NCBI RefSeq assembly: GCF_001936115.1
Contig: NZ_MPDM01000002.1
Coordinates: 186,001 to 250,000 of the forward strand
From: Boudabousia marimammalium
GTDB taxonomy: Bacteria > Actinomycetota > Actinomycetes > Actinomycetales > Actinomycetaceae
Reading direction: 5' to 3'
DNA: 64,000 nt
Below, one piece after another: positions 46,828 through 55,839 of this stretch; positions within the stretch are counted from its first letter, which is position 1; the number at the start of each line of letters is the position of its first letter. The translations under genes were made by a program, and so were the position numbers. The notes below the pieces were generated by a model. It made no database searches and was not told where the DNA came from. It was given only the letters and a program-made list of their open reading frames with translations.

Positions 46828-47850
46828 CACGAAGAGGGGGCCAGGTAGGTATCCGCATCGGAGTAATCCGGGAACCATCCCAGCTGGTACGGCGGGTACA
46901 CGTCAGCGGAACGATCTTTCAAATACTGAACCCATTCAGTGGACTGTAGGCCAACGGTGAACAGTCCATCCTTTTCTAGCTGAGTCTTAATCATGGCGTA
47001 TTCATCGCCTGAGGAAGGACCGTAGTGGCCGGGTGAGTACCGTAGCTTCATGTCAACCAGACCGGTTACGCCAGCTTTAGCAAGAGCCTTCTCAGGATCT
47101 GCGTCAGCCTGCTTCTCACCGAAGGGCTTGGTGTGGAAGTTGAATACGATGTAGCGGATTTCGCCACCCGGACCGGTTTCAATCTTGACCTTGTCGTTGC
47201 TCCGCAAGTCTTCAATATCGGTTGCGGACAATGAACGGAATGGTACATTCACGTCACCTTGCTGCACGCTGAGTTTCAGGTTGGAAGCATCTGCGAAGTA
47301 CCTGATATTTACGCCACCATTTTGGGCGGGCACGCAGATACCCTAGTAGTTCGGGTTAACCTCGAACTGGACGAGGTTGTTCAGATCGAACTTAGCAATC
47401 ATGTACTGACCAGCAAAAGCGCCGCCGGAAATAATCTTCGCAACATCGATGATGACATCAGCAGAGAAAACCTCTTCATCAACAATCGGACCAGCTGGGA
47501 GGACAGAAAGTATTTGAATAGCTGGTCGTTAGCTTCCTTACAGATGGAAGACAACCGTATTGTCGTCAACAGCGTCAACGGACTCAAGGTTGTAAAGCAA
47601 TAAGCTGAGGTCCTGTCCGTTAGTGAACTTGAGACCTTCACGAAGCTTTACAGTGAACTCTGTCGGAGCGTTAAACTCATCAGATTCTGCCAGGTCAGGC
47701 TTTACCTCAGGCTCACCATAGGGCGAGTTGCAGAGGAAGGCTAAGGCTTGAATAGCTACGTAGAAAGTGCCATTATCGTAGGATTCGGCTGGATCCAAAA
47801 TAGTGACCTCATTGGTCGCACCCATGGCGATAACTGACTTGACATTGCCG
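46827..47850 (-). pseudogene. Degenerate oligopeptide-binding protein gene (OppA/DppA-like, SBP_bac_5)
   Basis: Sequence of an extracellular solute-binding protein family 5 member broken into at least three frames. One piece (about 47825-47538) has EVTILDPAESYDNGTFYV and LREGLKFTNGQDL; the next (about 47500-47390) has PIVDEEVFSADVIIDVAKI; a third (47333-46827) has NLKLSVQQGDVNVPFRSLS and LGWFPDYSDADTYLAP. Stops and frameshifts occur near 47571 and 47343, residues after GQDL are deleted, and both signal peptide and C-terminus are missing. Confidence 0.85.
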
Positions 47851-47871
47851 CCAGTACGTTAGACTAGAAAC

Positions 47872-49029
47872 ATGAACATAGTCAGCTCCCGCCAAATCTA
47901 CGAACGTTTAATCCCCCATGTGGACTCCGGCGAGCTCCCAGGCTTCTGCGCAGTAGTAAGCAATAATGGCCACACCGTGGTGGCCAGCGGCGGCTACAGC
48001 GATCTCGAGTTAAAGAAAACCATGGACGCAGAATCGCTCTTCCGTCTGGCTTCCCTTACTAAACCTTTAACCGCAGTTTTAACACTCCAAGCAGTCGAGA
48101 TGGGCGACATCACCCTCGACACTGAATTAGCTGAACTGGTTCCCGAACTAGCCAACCCGCGGGTCCTCACTAACCCTCGGGCCCGTTTTCAAACCACGCT
48201 AGATTCCACCGGAAACCCCCGCTACGAAGTGGAAACTGAAGCCCTCAAACGCCCCATCACGGTTTACGATTTACTTACCATGACCTCAGGTTACGGTTTC
48301 TGGGTAGGCACCAGCCTGGCCGCCGCCTACAAGACCGCGAATATTAACTTCGGAATCCAACACCATTACAGCAGGGCTGACTTTATTCGCCTTATCGGCC
48401 AGATGCCGCTTTGTTTCCAGCCCGGCGATGGCTGGGCCTACAACTGGTCCGTTGAGGTCCTAGGTGTAGCGCTACAACGAGCGACCGGCATCCCTATGGA
48501 AACGCTAATGGAAGAGCGGATTCGTCGCCCCCTCGGCCTGAAAAACCTCAGCTACACGATGAACTCCCTGGCTCACGCCACCAGCATGTACAAAGCGAGC
48601 CCTTCCGGTCCAGTGCTCCTTGACCCACGCGAAGGCGACTACAGTCGGGAGCCAAAATATTATTCAGCCCGCACCGGCCTAGTCACTACCGCACCCGAGT
48701 ACCTGCGAATCCTCGATGACCTCTCCAGTGAAGACCCGATTCTGCTCTCCCCTGAGTCAGCTGAACTGATGCGCACGCCAGCTTTGAATGAGCATCAGCT
48801 CAAGAATAAGTTCTTTGAGCCCAACGCCAACTTTGGCATGTTCGTTCAGGTGGCAGACGGTACCGGTGTCTTGCCTGAGGGCAGCTACGGCTGGTCCGGC
48901 ATCAGTGGAGTCAAAGCGTACTCTGACCCTCACACCGGCACCAGTTTCGGACTATTCACGCAAATGTCCACCATCACGACTAGGCCACAGCCCTGGTTCA
49001 ATGATTTCTGGCATCTGTTATTCGACTAA
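47872..49029 (+). CDS. Serine hydrolase, beta-lactamase class C / esterase family
   Basis: A 385-residue protein of the beta-lactamase (class C/PBP4*) fold. The catalytic SxxK is SLTK (about residues 62-65), the Tyr motif is YNW (about 186-188), and the third motif lies near YGWSGISG (about 340-347). There is no signal peptide, so a cytosolic esterase or D-amino-peptidase-like role is more likely than beta-lactam resistance. It is transcribed away from the opp remnants, whose oppA remnant ends within about 25 bases. Confidence 0.88.
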   Translation: MNIVSSRQIYERLIPHVDSGELPGFCAVVSNNGHTVVASGGYSDLELKKTMDAESLFRLASLTKPLTAVLTLQAVEMGDITLDTELAELVPELANPRVLTNPRARFQTTLDSTGNPRYEVETEALKRPITVYDLLTMTSGYGFWVGTSLAAAYKTANINFGIQHHYSRADFIRLIGQMPLCFQPGDGWAYNWSVEVLGVALQRATGIPMETLMEERIRRPLGLKNLSYTMNSLAHATSMYKASPSGPVLLDPREGDYSREPKYYSARTGLVTTAPEYLRILDDLSSEDPILLSPESAELMRTPALNEHQLKNKFFEPNANFGMFVQVADGTGVLPEGSYGWSGISGVKAYSDPHTGTSFGLFTQMSTITTRPQPWFNDFWHLLFD

Positions 49030-49062
49030 GTTCCCCGACCCCCGCAGAGAGACGATTAATAG

Positions 49063-50370
49063 ATGAATAAGACGCGAAGCGCCGTGAAAACCAGACCTGA
49101 AGCATCTCAAATAGACAGCGACAAGCCCAAGCACTCCGAGAATGAGCACATCAACTATACGGAGCTACCTGCTCTGGAACGCTATTACAGGCCTGCCCCG
49201 ACCATAAAAGAAGCTTGGGCGCAGCCCGGCCTAATAAATAAGGTCATGCACCTGCTGCAGTGGTGGAACGGAACCCGCATAGGCCGCACGCTCACCCGTT
49301 ATGGGATTCAACGTGGCGCTTTGATGTCGGGCGGCATCGCTTATTCTGCCCTGTTCTCCATCGGGGCTGGTTTGACTATCGCCTGGACAGCATTCATGTA
49401 TTTTGTAGGAGACAACGCGGCGCTAAGATTGCGTGTCATCAAAAGTGTCAATGTGACAATGCCGGGGCTGCTGTCCACCCCCAGCAAGGGCGGCCTAGTA
49501 GACCCAGCGGACCTAGTAATGGATAATCCCATTAACCTGGCCACCATCATTGCTGTGGTTTTACTGCTCTTCGCCGCGACCTATGTGATGGCGAACCTAA
49601 AGATTGCGATCAGGTCAATGTTTGGAATCTCCTATTTCCCATCGAACTTCTTCGGGGAGAAACTGCGTGACCTCCTCGGATTCGTACTTCTGGCAGTCAG
49701 CGTCTTGCTCACTACCGGTTTGGGTTTCGTAGTTTCTGCATTGGGAAACTATTTCCTTGACCTGCTGGGGGTAACAGGTAGCGCCTCCGGCATCCTGCTA
49801 AAGGGTGTCTCTCTGCTGACTGCTGGGCTAGTGGACGCGGGAATCTGGTGTATGCTGGTTGCTTTTATTTCCGGTGTCAAAGTGCCACTTAAAGAGCTTT
49901 TAACTGGCGGCATAATTTTTGGGGTGTTCGCTGGGATTATCCGTTATTTGGGAACCGCAGCGGTTTCTTCCGTATCCGATAAGCCACTGCTCGCGTCGGT
50001 AGCGGCTTTTGCCACCCTACTGCTATGGGTCAACCTGCTGTCCCGCGTAGCCCAGATGGTAGCTGCATGGACCGCTAATCCGCCGGCTCCGGCCTACCCG
50101 AATGATGCCGCGCAGGTACATATGAATGAGCGTCCAAACTATGTGACACTGTCCAAACCAGAAACTCTGGAGTGGCCGCATCAGAAAGTTACCGGAACTA
50201 TGGATGTTGACCAAAGCGGCGACCCCTACGTGGAAGTGGCTGAGGAAACACCTCTGGAACCGCGCTTTGGAGGACTGATTGGCGCGTATCAGCGCCACCG
50301 CATGGCCCGCCTCGAAGCTAAGTTGGAGAAAGCACGCGCGAACTACTATCAGCCGCAGCGCAAGCAGTAG
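49063..50370 (+). CDS. YihY/BrkB family membrane protein
   Basis: A 435-residue protein with about six helices (about 90-125, 165-185, 205-235, 245-275, 285-305 and 315-340) of the virulence factor BrkB family. The GGIAYSALFSIGAGLT (about 91-106) and NLATIIAVVLLLF regions and the GGIIFGVFAGIIRYLG stretch are typical. Hydrophilic tails lie at both ends. The name reflects homology only, since this family is not an RNase and its function is poorly known. The gene starts 33 bases after the hydrolase, probably one transcript. Confidence 0.9.
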   Translation: MNKTRSAVKTRPEASQIDSDKPKHSENEHINYTELPALERYYRPAPTIKEAWAQPGLINKVMHLLQWWNGTRIGRTLTRYGIQRGALMSGGIAYSALFSIGAGLTIAWTAFMYFVGDNAALRLRVIKSVNVTMPGLLSTPSKGGLVDPADLVMDNPINLATIIAVVLLLFAATYVMANLKIAIRSMFGISYFPSNFFGEKLRDLLGFVLLAVSVLLTTGLGFVVSALGNYFLDLLGVTGSASGILLKGVSLLTAGLVDAGIWCMLVAFISGVKVPLKELLTGGIIFGVFAGIIRYLGTAAVSSVSDKPLLASVAAFATLLLWVNLLSRVAQMVAAWTANPPAPAYPNDAAQVHMNERPNYVTLSKPETLEWPHQKVTGTMDVDQSGDPYVEVAEETPLEPRFGGLIGAYQRHRMARLEAKLEKARANYYQPQRKQ

Positions 50371-50375
50371 CTTCC

Positions 50376-50502
50376 CTCAGGGGAAGTTTCTCCCAAAATG
50401 AGGTTCACCCCTAACAGCTTTCATCCCTAACAGCTTTCACCCTAGACAGGTTACAGCCGAGACAGGCTTCGCCCGGGATAAGTTTCACCAAGGACAAGTT
50501 AT
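50376..50502. repeat. Degenerate tandem array of about eight 15-17-bp units
   Basis: Between two convergent genes, units resembling GACAGGTTTCACC recur in the same orientation: AAGTTTCTCC, GAGGTTCACC, AACAGCTTTCAT, AACAGCTTTCAC, GACAGGTTACAGC, GACAGGCTTCGCC, GATAAGTTTCACC and GACAAGTTATAC. Spacing is 15-17 bp, not a multiple of three, so it is not coding. On the other strand the unit reads roughly GGTGAAACCTGTC. It may be a decayed insertion-sequence end or a bound array. Confidence 0.6.
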
Positions 50503-50550
50503 ACTGGGGCCGGTCTTCATTTCTGGGGCCGGGGGCTACACACGCCCCTT

Positions 50551-52464
50551 TCACTCTAGGCCTTCACTGGCCTCCAGCCACTCAAGCTCCAGCTGTTCCA
50601 GCTGCTCTTCGGCGGCCTTCAGGTCCTTACTTAACTGGGTCAGCTCATCAACCTTCTCAGGGTTTTCTACAATAGCGGCAGAAGCCTTCTCCATCGCGGC
50701 ATGCAGCTTATCAATCTGTTTTTGTACTTTATCCATGCTGCGATCAATCCGCGCCACCGCTTTTTGTGCCAGCCGCTGCTGGGCTGAGCTGCTGATCCGG
50801 GCTTTATCCTTCACCAAGGTGCCGGCGCCGGAATCCCCCTCGGCAATCCCCTCACTGAGACCCGCCTTCAGGTCGGCGCGACGACGCTGCAGGTACTGGT
50901 CCACCCCACCGGGCAAATCAACCACTTTGCCATCCCCATAGAGGGCCACCTGATGATCGGTGATGCGCTCTAGCAGGTAGCGGTCGTGAGAGACCACGAT
51001 TAGCGTGCCGGGGAAGGAATCCAGCAGGTCCTCCATCGCGGCCAAAGTGTCCGTGTCAAGGTCGTTGGTAGGCTCATCCAGCATCAGCACATTAGGCTCA
51101 CCCATCAGCAGGCGCATCAGTTGCAGGCGGCGGCGCTCACCACCGGAAAGTTCCGCCACCCGGGTCCAGGCCCGCTCTTTTGTGAAGCCCATCCGCTCCA
51201 CCATTTGGGAGGCGGTGATTTCTTTATCCCCCACCTGAATGATGGGGGCAACCTCATTGACGGCCTCCACCACGCGCAGATGAGAGACCTCATCCAGCTC
51301 ATGGGTAGACTGCGAAAGCACCGCAATCTGCACGGTTTTACCGTGCTTGATGCGGCCTTGTGTGGGCTCCAATTGTTTTTGCATGAGCCGCAGCAAAGTA
51401 GTCTTGCCGGCTCCGTTGACGCCGACAATGCCGACGCGCTCCGCGGGGGCTAGGCGCCAAGTCACATGGTCAAACAGGGCTTTGGTTCCCGTCTCTGCTG
51501 GGGCCGAGGGCGCATCGGCACCTTGACCGTAAGAGAAGCTGACGTCTTCAAGGTCAATCACATCTTTGCCGAGGCGCGCGGTCGCCATCTTCACCAATTC
51601 CACCTGATCACGCGGCGGCGGCACGTCCGCTATCAAAGCTTCCGCAGCGTCAATCCGGTAGCGCGGCTTTGAGGTGCGGGCGGGGGCGCCACGACGCAGC
51701 CAGGCCAGCTCTTTGCGCAGCAGGTTCTCCCGTTTACTGGCGGCAGTGGCAGCCTGCCGGGCACGCTCCGCGCGTGCCAGCACATAGGCAGCATAGGAGC
51801 CCTCGTACTGTTCAATACGTCCCGGAATCTGCGGACGACCGTAGCCGGGGTCGACGCCGGGGACAACTTCCCAAACCCTAGTACAGATTTCGTCAAGGAA
51901 CCAGCGGTCGTGCGTCACCACCACTAGGGCACCCTTCGCGTGGGGACCGCTAAGCGGGTAGCGTTCTTTCAGGTAGGTGATCAGCCAGTCCACGCCCTCC
52001 ACATCCAGATGGTTGGTAGGCTCGTCCAGGAACAGCACGTCCGCCTGTTTGGTGAGTTGCGCGGCCAAAGCGACGCGGCGTTTCTGGCCGCCGGAAAGCT
52101 CCCCCACTTTGGCAGATAGATCAAGATCGTTGAGCAGTCCGGCATGAATCTGCCGCACGGCGGAGTCCGAAGCCCATTCATGTTCCGCCTGATTGGGGTG
52201 CACTGTTTCCACGACGGTCAAAGCCGGGTCTAAAGTATCCGCTTGGTCTAGCATCGCCACACTGACGCCGTCAGTGCGGGTCAGCAGTCCCTCATCGGGG
52301 GCTTGCTTGCCTGAGAGCAACCGCATCAGCGTGGATTTACCGGCACCGTTCGGCCCCAAAATGCCCAGCCGGGTCCCGTCATCAATGCCGACGGTAATAT
52401 TGGCCAGCAGGATCCGTGAACCCGCTAAAGACAGCAGGTTTTGTGCGCCAATCAGGTGTGCCAT
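50551..52464 (-). CDS. ABC-F family ATPase
   Basis: A soluble protein with two ABC domains, likely acting on ribosomes like EttA/Uup. NBD1 has GPNGAGKST (about 36-44), LSGGQKRRVALA and LFLDEPTNHLD. NBD2 has GVNGAGKTT (about 347-355), LSGGERRRLQLM and LMLDEPTNDLD. A linker joins the domains (about 225-285), and a C-terminal coiled coil (about 560-637) is Uup-like. The ATG follows GGGAG-like sequence, 3 bases after ispE. No membrane segments are present. Confidence 0.94.
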   Translation of the reverse strand: MAHLIGAQNLLSLAGSRILLANITVGIDDGTRLGILGPNGAGKSTLMRLLSGKQAPDEGLLTRTDGVSVAMLDQADTLDPALTVVETVHPNQAEHEWASDSAVRQIHAGLLNDLDLSAKVGELSGGQKRRVALAAQLTKQADVLFLDEPTNHLDVEGVDWLITYLKERYPLSGPHAKGALVVVTHDRWFLDEICTRVWEVVPGVDPGYGRPQIPGRIEQYEGSYAAYVLARAERARQAATAASKRENLLRKELAWLRRGAPARTSKPRYRIDAAEALIADVPPPRDQVELVKMATARLGKDVIDLEDVSFSYGQGADAPSAPAETGTKALFDHVTWRLAPAERVGIVGVNGAGKTTLLRLMQKQLEPTQGRIKHGKTVQIAVLSQSTHELDEVSHLRVVEAVNEVAPIIQVGDKEITASQMVERMGFTKERAWTRVAELSGGERRRLQLMRLLMGEPNVLMLDEPTNDLDTDTLAAMEDLLDSFPGTLIVVSHDRYLLERITDHQVALYGDGKVVDLPGGVDQYLQRRRADLKAGLSEGIAEGDSGAGTLVKDKARISSSAQQRLAQKAVARIDRSMDKVQKQIDKLHAAMEKASAAIVENPEKVDELTQLSKDLKAAEEQLEQLELEWLEASEGLE

Positions 52465-52467
52465 CTG

Positions 52468-53565
52468 CTACTCCCCACTCGCGTCAATCTGGGCGCCGGC
52501 AACTGGGCCGGTCAAGATTATAGCCTGATGCAAAGTTTCACTGCCTTGCACGGCCGCCTTCACTGCTTCAGCTTCAGCTAGGTTTTGCACCGGCACCGCA
52601 ATGGTCGGACCGGACCCAGAGATGATGGGTTTGGTAACTACCGGCGTGCCATCTGGTAGCTGAGCTGCGGCTGCTTGCTCCATGATTTCAGCTAGATCAG
52701 GACGCAAATCGAGGGCCGGAAGCTGCAGGTCGTTTTCTAACACCGCAAGGAACTGCTGCCAGTTTTCTGCCGTGAAAAGACCGCGGCTTTGCGCTTCGGT
52801 GAGCTCTGTGGGGACCTCCGCGGGGAGCAGATAGTTTTGCGAAATCTGGAGGGCGGCGGCGATATCCCCCTCGGCCTCCACCAGCTCAGAGAGTTTCTCC
52901 AAGCCGAGGGCGTGCCGGTGGTCCGCCTGCGCGAAAACCCCGGGAGTGGAAAGGCCCCGCTGATTTGTCAGCATCACCCAGGTGCGCGTAGGCCCGTCTG
53001 CCAAGGCGGTCAGTTCATCGCCGCGACCGCGGCCCAAGGCTAGTCCACCTTGCAGGCAGAAAGGCACGTCCGCGCCTAGTTGCGCAGCCAGCACATCCAG
53101 TTCGCCACTCTCATTCAGACCAGTTGCGAAAAGCGTGTCTGCCGCGAGGAGGGCAGCTGCCGCATCCGCGGAGCCTCCCGCCATGCCGCCAGCCACGGGG
53201 ACTCGCTTAATTACGTGAATATTAGCGCCCGCATCAATGCCCGCATAGTCCAAGACCGCTTTCACTGCCCGATAGGCAAGGTGCTTAGCGGGGTCTAGGT
53301 CGCTTAGCTCTGCGGCCAGCTCAGCTGGCTCATCCGCAGGGGTGCGAGCTTCTTGAGTGAGGTACAGTTCGTGGTCATCACGGCGTTGCAGTCGTACCGT
53401 TTCCCGCAGGCTCAAGGCCTGGAAGACCGTGGTGAGGGGATGGTAGCCGCCGGCTTCCGCGGGGGCGCCGCATTGCAAGATCAGGTTAACTTTCGCGGGG
53501 GCGCTGGCTTCCACCCAGGTCAGGGCCGAGGGCGCCGCAGTGTTTGCAGCTGACGGTGTATTCAT
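52468..53565 (-). CDS. ispE: 4-diphosphocytidyl-2-C-methyl-D-erythritol kinase
   Basis: A GHMP kinase of the MEP pathway. It has the N-terminal ASAPAKVNLILQC (about 20-32), the ATP motif VPVAGGMAGGSADAAAALLA (about 125-144) and the C-terminal IISGSGPTIAV (about 316-326). At 365 residues it is longer than the usual 290-320, because of a short N-terminal addition and insertions around 60-85 and 245-275. It follows rsmA by 6 bases in the conserved rpfB-rsmA-ispE order. Confidence 0.93.
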   Translation of the reverse strand: MNTPSAANTAAPSALTWVEASAPAKVNLILQCGAPAEAGGYHPLTTVFQALSLRETVRLQRRDDHELYLTQEARTPADEPAELAAELSDLDPAKHLAYRAVKAVLDYAGIDAGANIHVIKRVPVAGGMAGGSADAAAALLAADTLFATGLNESGELDVLAAQLGADVPFCLQGGLALGRGRGDELTALADGPTRTWVMLTNQRGLSTPGVFAQADHRHALGLEKLSELVEAEGDIAAALQISQNYLLPAEVPTELTEAQSRGLFTAENWQQFLAVLENDLQLPALDLRPDLAEIMEQAAAAQLPDGTPVVTKPIISGSGPTIAVPVQNLAEAEAVKAAVQGSETLHQAIILTGPVAGAQIDASGE

Positions 53566-53571
53566 AGCAGC

Positions 53572-54483
53572 CTAGTTCTCTATCTGTTTTTTCGCGCGCG
53601 CCAGAGCAATGAAATCGTTGATTACTAGGCGTTCACCACGTAGCGAGACGTCAACCCCGGCGGCTTCAGCAATCCGGGCGGCGTCCTGTGGGCTACCCGC
53701 CCAATTCGCTAGGGCGCTGCGCAAGGTTTTGCGACGCTGGCTAAAAGCAGCATCAACAGCGGCGAAGACTTCTTCCCGGGAGACCTCTTGGTCACTGACG
53801 GCAGGGCCACCCTCGGTGTAACGACTAATGCGCACCAAGGCGGAGTCCACGTGCGGGGTGGGCCAGAAAACATTGCGAGACACAGCGCCCGCAGTGCGGG
53901 CCTTCCCATACCATTGCACTTTAACGGAGGGCACCCCGTAGGTGCGTGAGCCCGGACCAGCAGCTAAGCGGTTAGCGACCTCAGACTGCACCATGACGAG
54001 GACTTCCTGGATGGAAGGTAGTGCCTCTAGCAAAATCAGCAACACTGGCACTGCCACATTGTAGGGCAGGTTGGCGACCAGTTTCGTGGGCGCAGCAGTG
54101 ACAGGGAATGCTCCCTCGACAACCTCGGTAGCAGAATCTAAAAGCTGCGGCGAGGTCACCTTCATGGCATCCATTTTGAGGACCCTCAAGTTAGCGGCCT
54201 GCTCACCTGCCATCGCTTTTACGGTTTGCGGTAGAGCCGAAGCCAGAGCCGGATCAATCTCTACCGCGGTGACGTGAGCGCCCGCTTCCAGCAGAGCCAG
54301 AGTTAAGGATCCTAAACCGGGACCGACCTCCAGCACATGCTCGCCGGTTTCAACCTGGGCTTCACGCACAATCCGGCGCACAGTACCGGCATCGTGTACA
54401 AAGTTTTGGCCCAGAGTTTTAGTAGGGCGAATATTGAGATGCTCGCATAGTTCACGAACATGCGCTGTTGTTAAAAGTTCCAC
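53572..54483 (-). CDS. rsmA: 16S rRNA (adenine1518/1519-N6)-dimethyltransferase RsmA/KsgA
   Basis: Dimethylates two adenines at the 3' end of 16S rRNA. LGQNFVHDAGTVRRI (about 24-38), SAM motif I LEVGPGLGSLTLALLEAG (about 51-68) and the catalytic LVANLPYNVAVP motif IV (about 137-148) are intact. The 303 residues are typical. The GTG start at 54483 is the first codon of the frame. It lies 23 bases downstream of a DUF348-G5 wall enzyme. Confidence 0.96.
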   Translation of the reverse strand: MELLTTAHVRELCEHLNIRPTKTLGQNFVHDAGTVRRIVREAQVETGEHVLEVGPGLGSLTLALLEAGAHVTAVEIDPALASALPQTVKAMAGEQAANLRVLKMDAMKVTSPQLLDSATEVVEGAFPVTAAPTKLVANLPYNVAVPVLLILLEALPSIQEVLVMVQSEVANRLAAGPGSRTYGVPSVKVQWYGKARTAGAVSRNVFWPTPHVDSALVRISRYTEGGPAVSDQEVSREEVFAAVDAAFSQRRKTLRSALANWAGSPQDAARIAEAAGVDVSLRGERLVINDFIALARAKKQIEN

Positions 54484-54506
54484 GTATCTATGTTATACGC
54501 GATGGT

Positions 54507-55736
54507 TTAATACCACCCAACTCGGTGCGAGTGCGCTAAAGCACCACACGGAGTCCCATAGCGCCCCTGAATGTAGCCCAGTCCCCAAGAAATCTGCGTG
54601 GCCGGATTGGTACGCCAGTCCGCGCCAGCGGAAGCCATCTTACCTCCCGGCAGAGCCTGCGGAATACCGTAAGCACCGGAAGAACGGTTCTGGGCACGGT
54701 AGTTCCAGTTAGATTCGCGGTTCCACAAGCTGACTAGGCAACGGAACTGGTCATCGCCCCAGCCGCGGGCTGAAACCATTTTCTGAGCAATGGCCTGCGC
54801 GCCAGCAGGTGAGGTGCCAGCCGCCCCGGAGTCAGCAATCACTGCGGCATCCGAAGCGCTAGCCGAAGCATGTGCTACCGGATCTTTAGTGCCCTTGAGA
54901 ACTACCTGAGTTACCGGCTGGGTGAGAACACCATCTTGGACTACGACTTCGGCTTTCACTTCACCGTTCACGGTTTCACGGTAAACAACCTTACGGTGCT
55001 TACCAACCACACCGGCGGTCTTCACCTTAGTGGTGCCCTTGAGCAAGCTGTCGTCTTCAACTTCCTCAGTTGAGAAAGGAATATCAGTATCAGTGACGAT
55101 ATCGCCACGGGTGACGCGTTCGATTTTTACAGTCAGCTTGCCATTTTCGTGAGAGATCCGGACCCGATCAATCGGGCTGGTTTCAACGTTTTGCTGTTGC
55201 AAAAGCTGCTTCACGGTGAGGTGGGCAGGAATCTCGATTGGGCGGCTTTCCCCATCAACAACCAAGGTCCCATGGGTCGCACTCTGAGACAGTGTGGACA
55301 GAGGGGAACGCTCGGAGCCACGAGTGGCAGAAATAGTGACATTACGGCCAGTGGCGGCAAAATCATTCAAAATCTCTGAAGAGTTGCGGGCGGTAGACCA
55401 TAGTTCCACCCGCTGGCCGTCCACATTTACGGTGTACTGACGGGAGGTGAGAACCTGAATCCGGGAACCGTCCAGCAGGTCAGAGTCCAGAGAGGGTGTC
55501 ACCTCATCATGCTGATTGACCTTAATGTCTGCGGCGTTTAGCGCATCCGATACGCTACTGCCCCAGACAGTTACCGGACGGGAGACCCCGTCAACCTCGA
55601 TAACTAAGTCATGGTGTCCAGATACCACTCCGAAAGCGGAGATTCCCAGCACAGCTGAGCAGGCGATTGTGGCTCCAGCCCAAACTTTCTGCTGGAAAGT
55701 ACCCCAATGCCTAGTCTTTTTCACTGATTCAGTCAC
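54507..55736 (-). CDS. Exported DUF348-G5 protein with lytic-transglycosylase-like C-terminus
   Basis: A 409-residue secreted wall enzyme. A signal anchor (about 18-42) is followed by three DUF348 repeats (about 45-210), a G5 domain (about 215-290, ending VLTQPVTQVVLKGT) and a C-terminal lysozyme-like domain (about 325-409) with CLVSLWNRESNWNYRAQN, whose Glu is the likely catalytic residue, and SGAYGIPQALPGGKM. The end ALAHSHRVGWY resembles aggregation-promoting-factor-type domains. The GTG at 55736 follows GGGGAATCA. It sits tandem with the RpfB-like gene. Confidence 0.9.
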   Translation of the reverse strand: MTESVKKTRHWGTFQQKVWAGATIACSAVLGISAFGVVSGHHDLVIEVDGVSRPVTVWGSSVSDALNAADIKVNQHDEVTPSLDSDLLDGSRIQVLTSRQYTVNVDGQRVELWSTARNSSEILNDFAATGRNVTISATRGSERSPLSTLSQSATHGTLVVDGESRPIEIPAHLTVKQLLQQQNVETSPIDRVRISHENGKLTVKIERVTRGDIVTDTDIPFSTEEVEDDSLLKGTTKVKTAGVVGKHRKVVYRETVNGEVKAEVVVQDGVLTQPVTQVVLKGTKDPVAHASASASDAAVIADSGAAGTSPAGAQAIAQKMVSARGWGDDQFRCLVSLWNRESNWNYRAQNRSSGAYGIPQALPGGKMASAGADWRTNPATQISWGLGYIQGRYGTPCGALAHSHRVGWY

Positions 55737-55839
55737 TGATTCCCCATTTGAGTTGGTGTCACCGTAAATCCAATCACGATGTTTATCATACCGTTACCTT
55801 ACCTTCTTGTCTCAGAAAAAGGAAGCTGAGCTACTTTAC

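Noticed and set aside
46548-46949. A 133-codon plus-strand frame in the opp remnant region
   Set aside because: The minus strand here encodes clear permease and binding-protein fragments, so the plus-strand frame is accidental.
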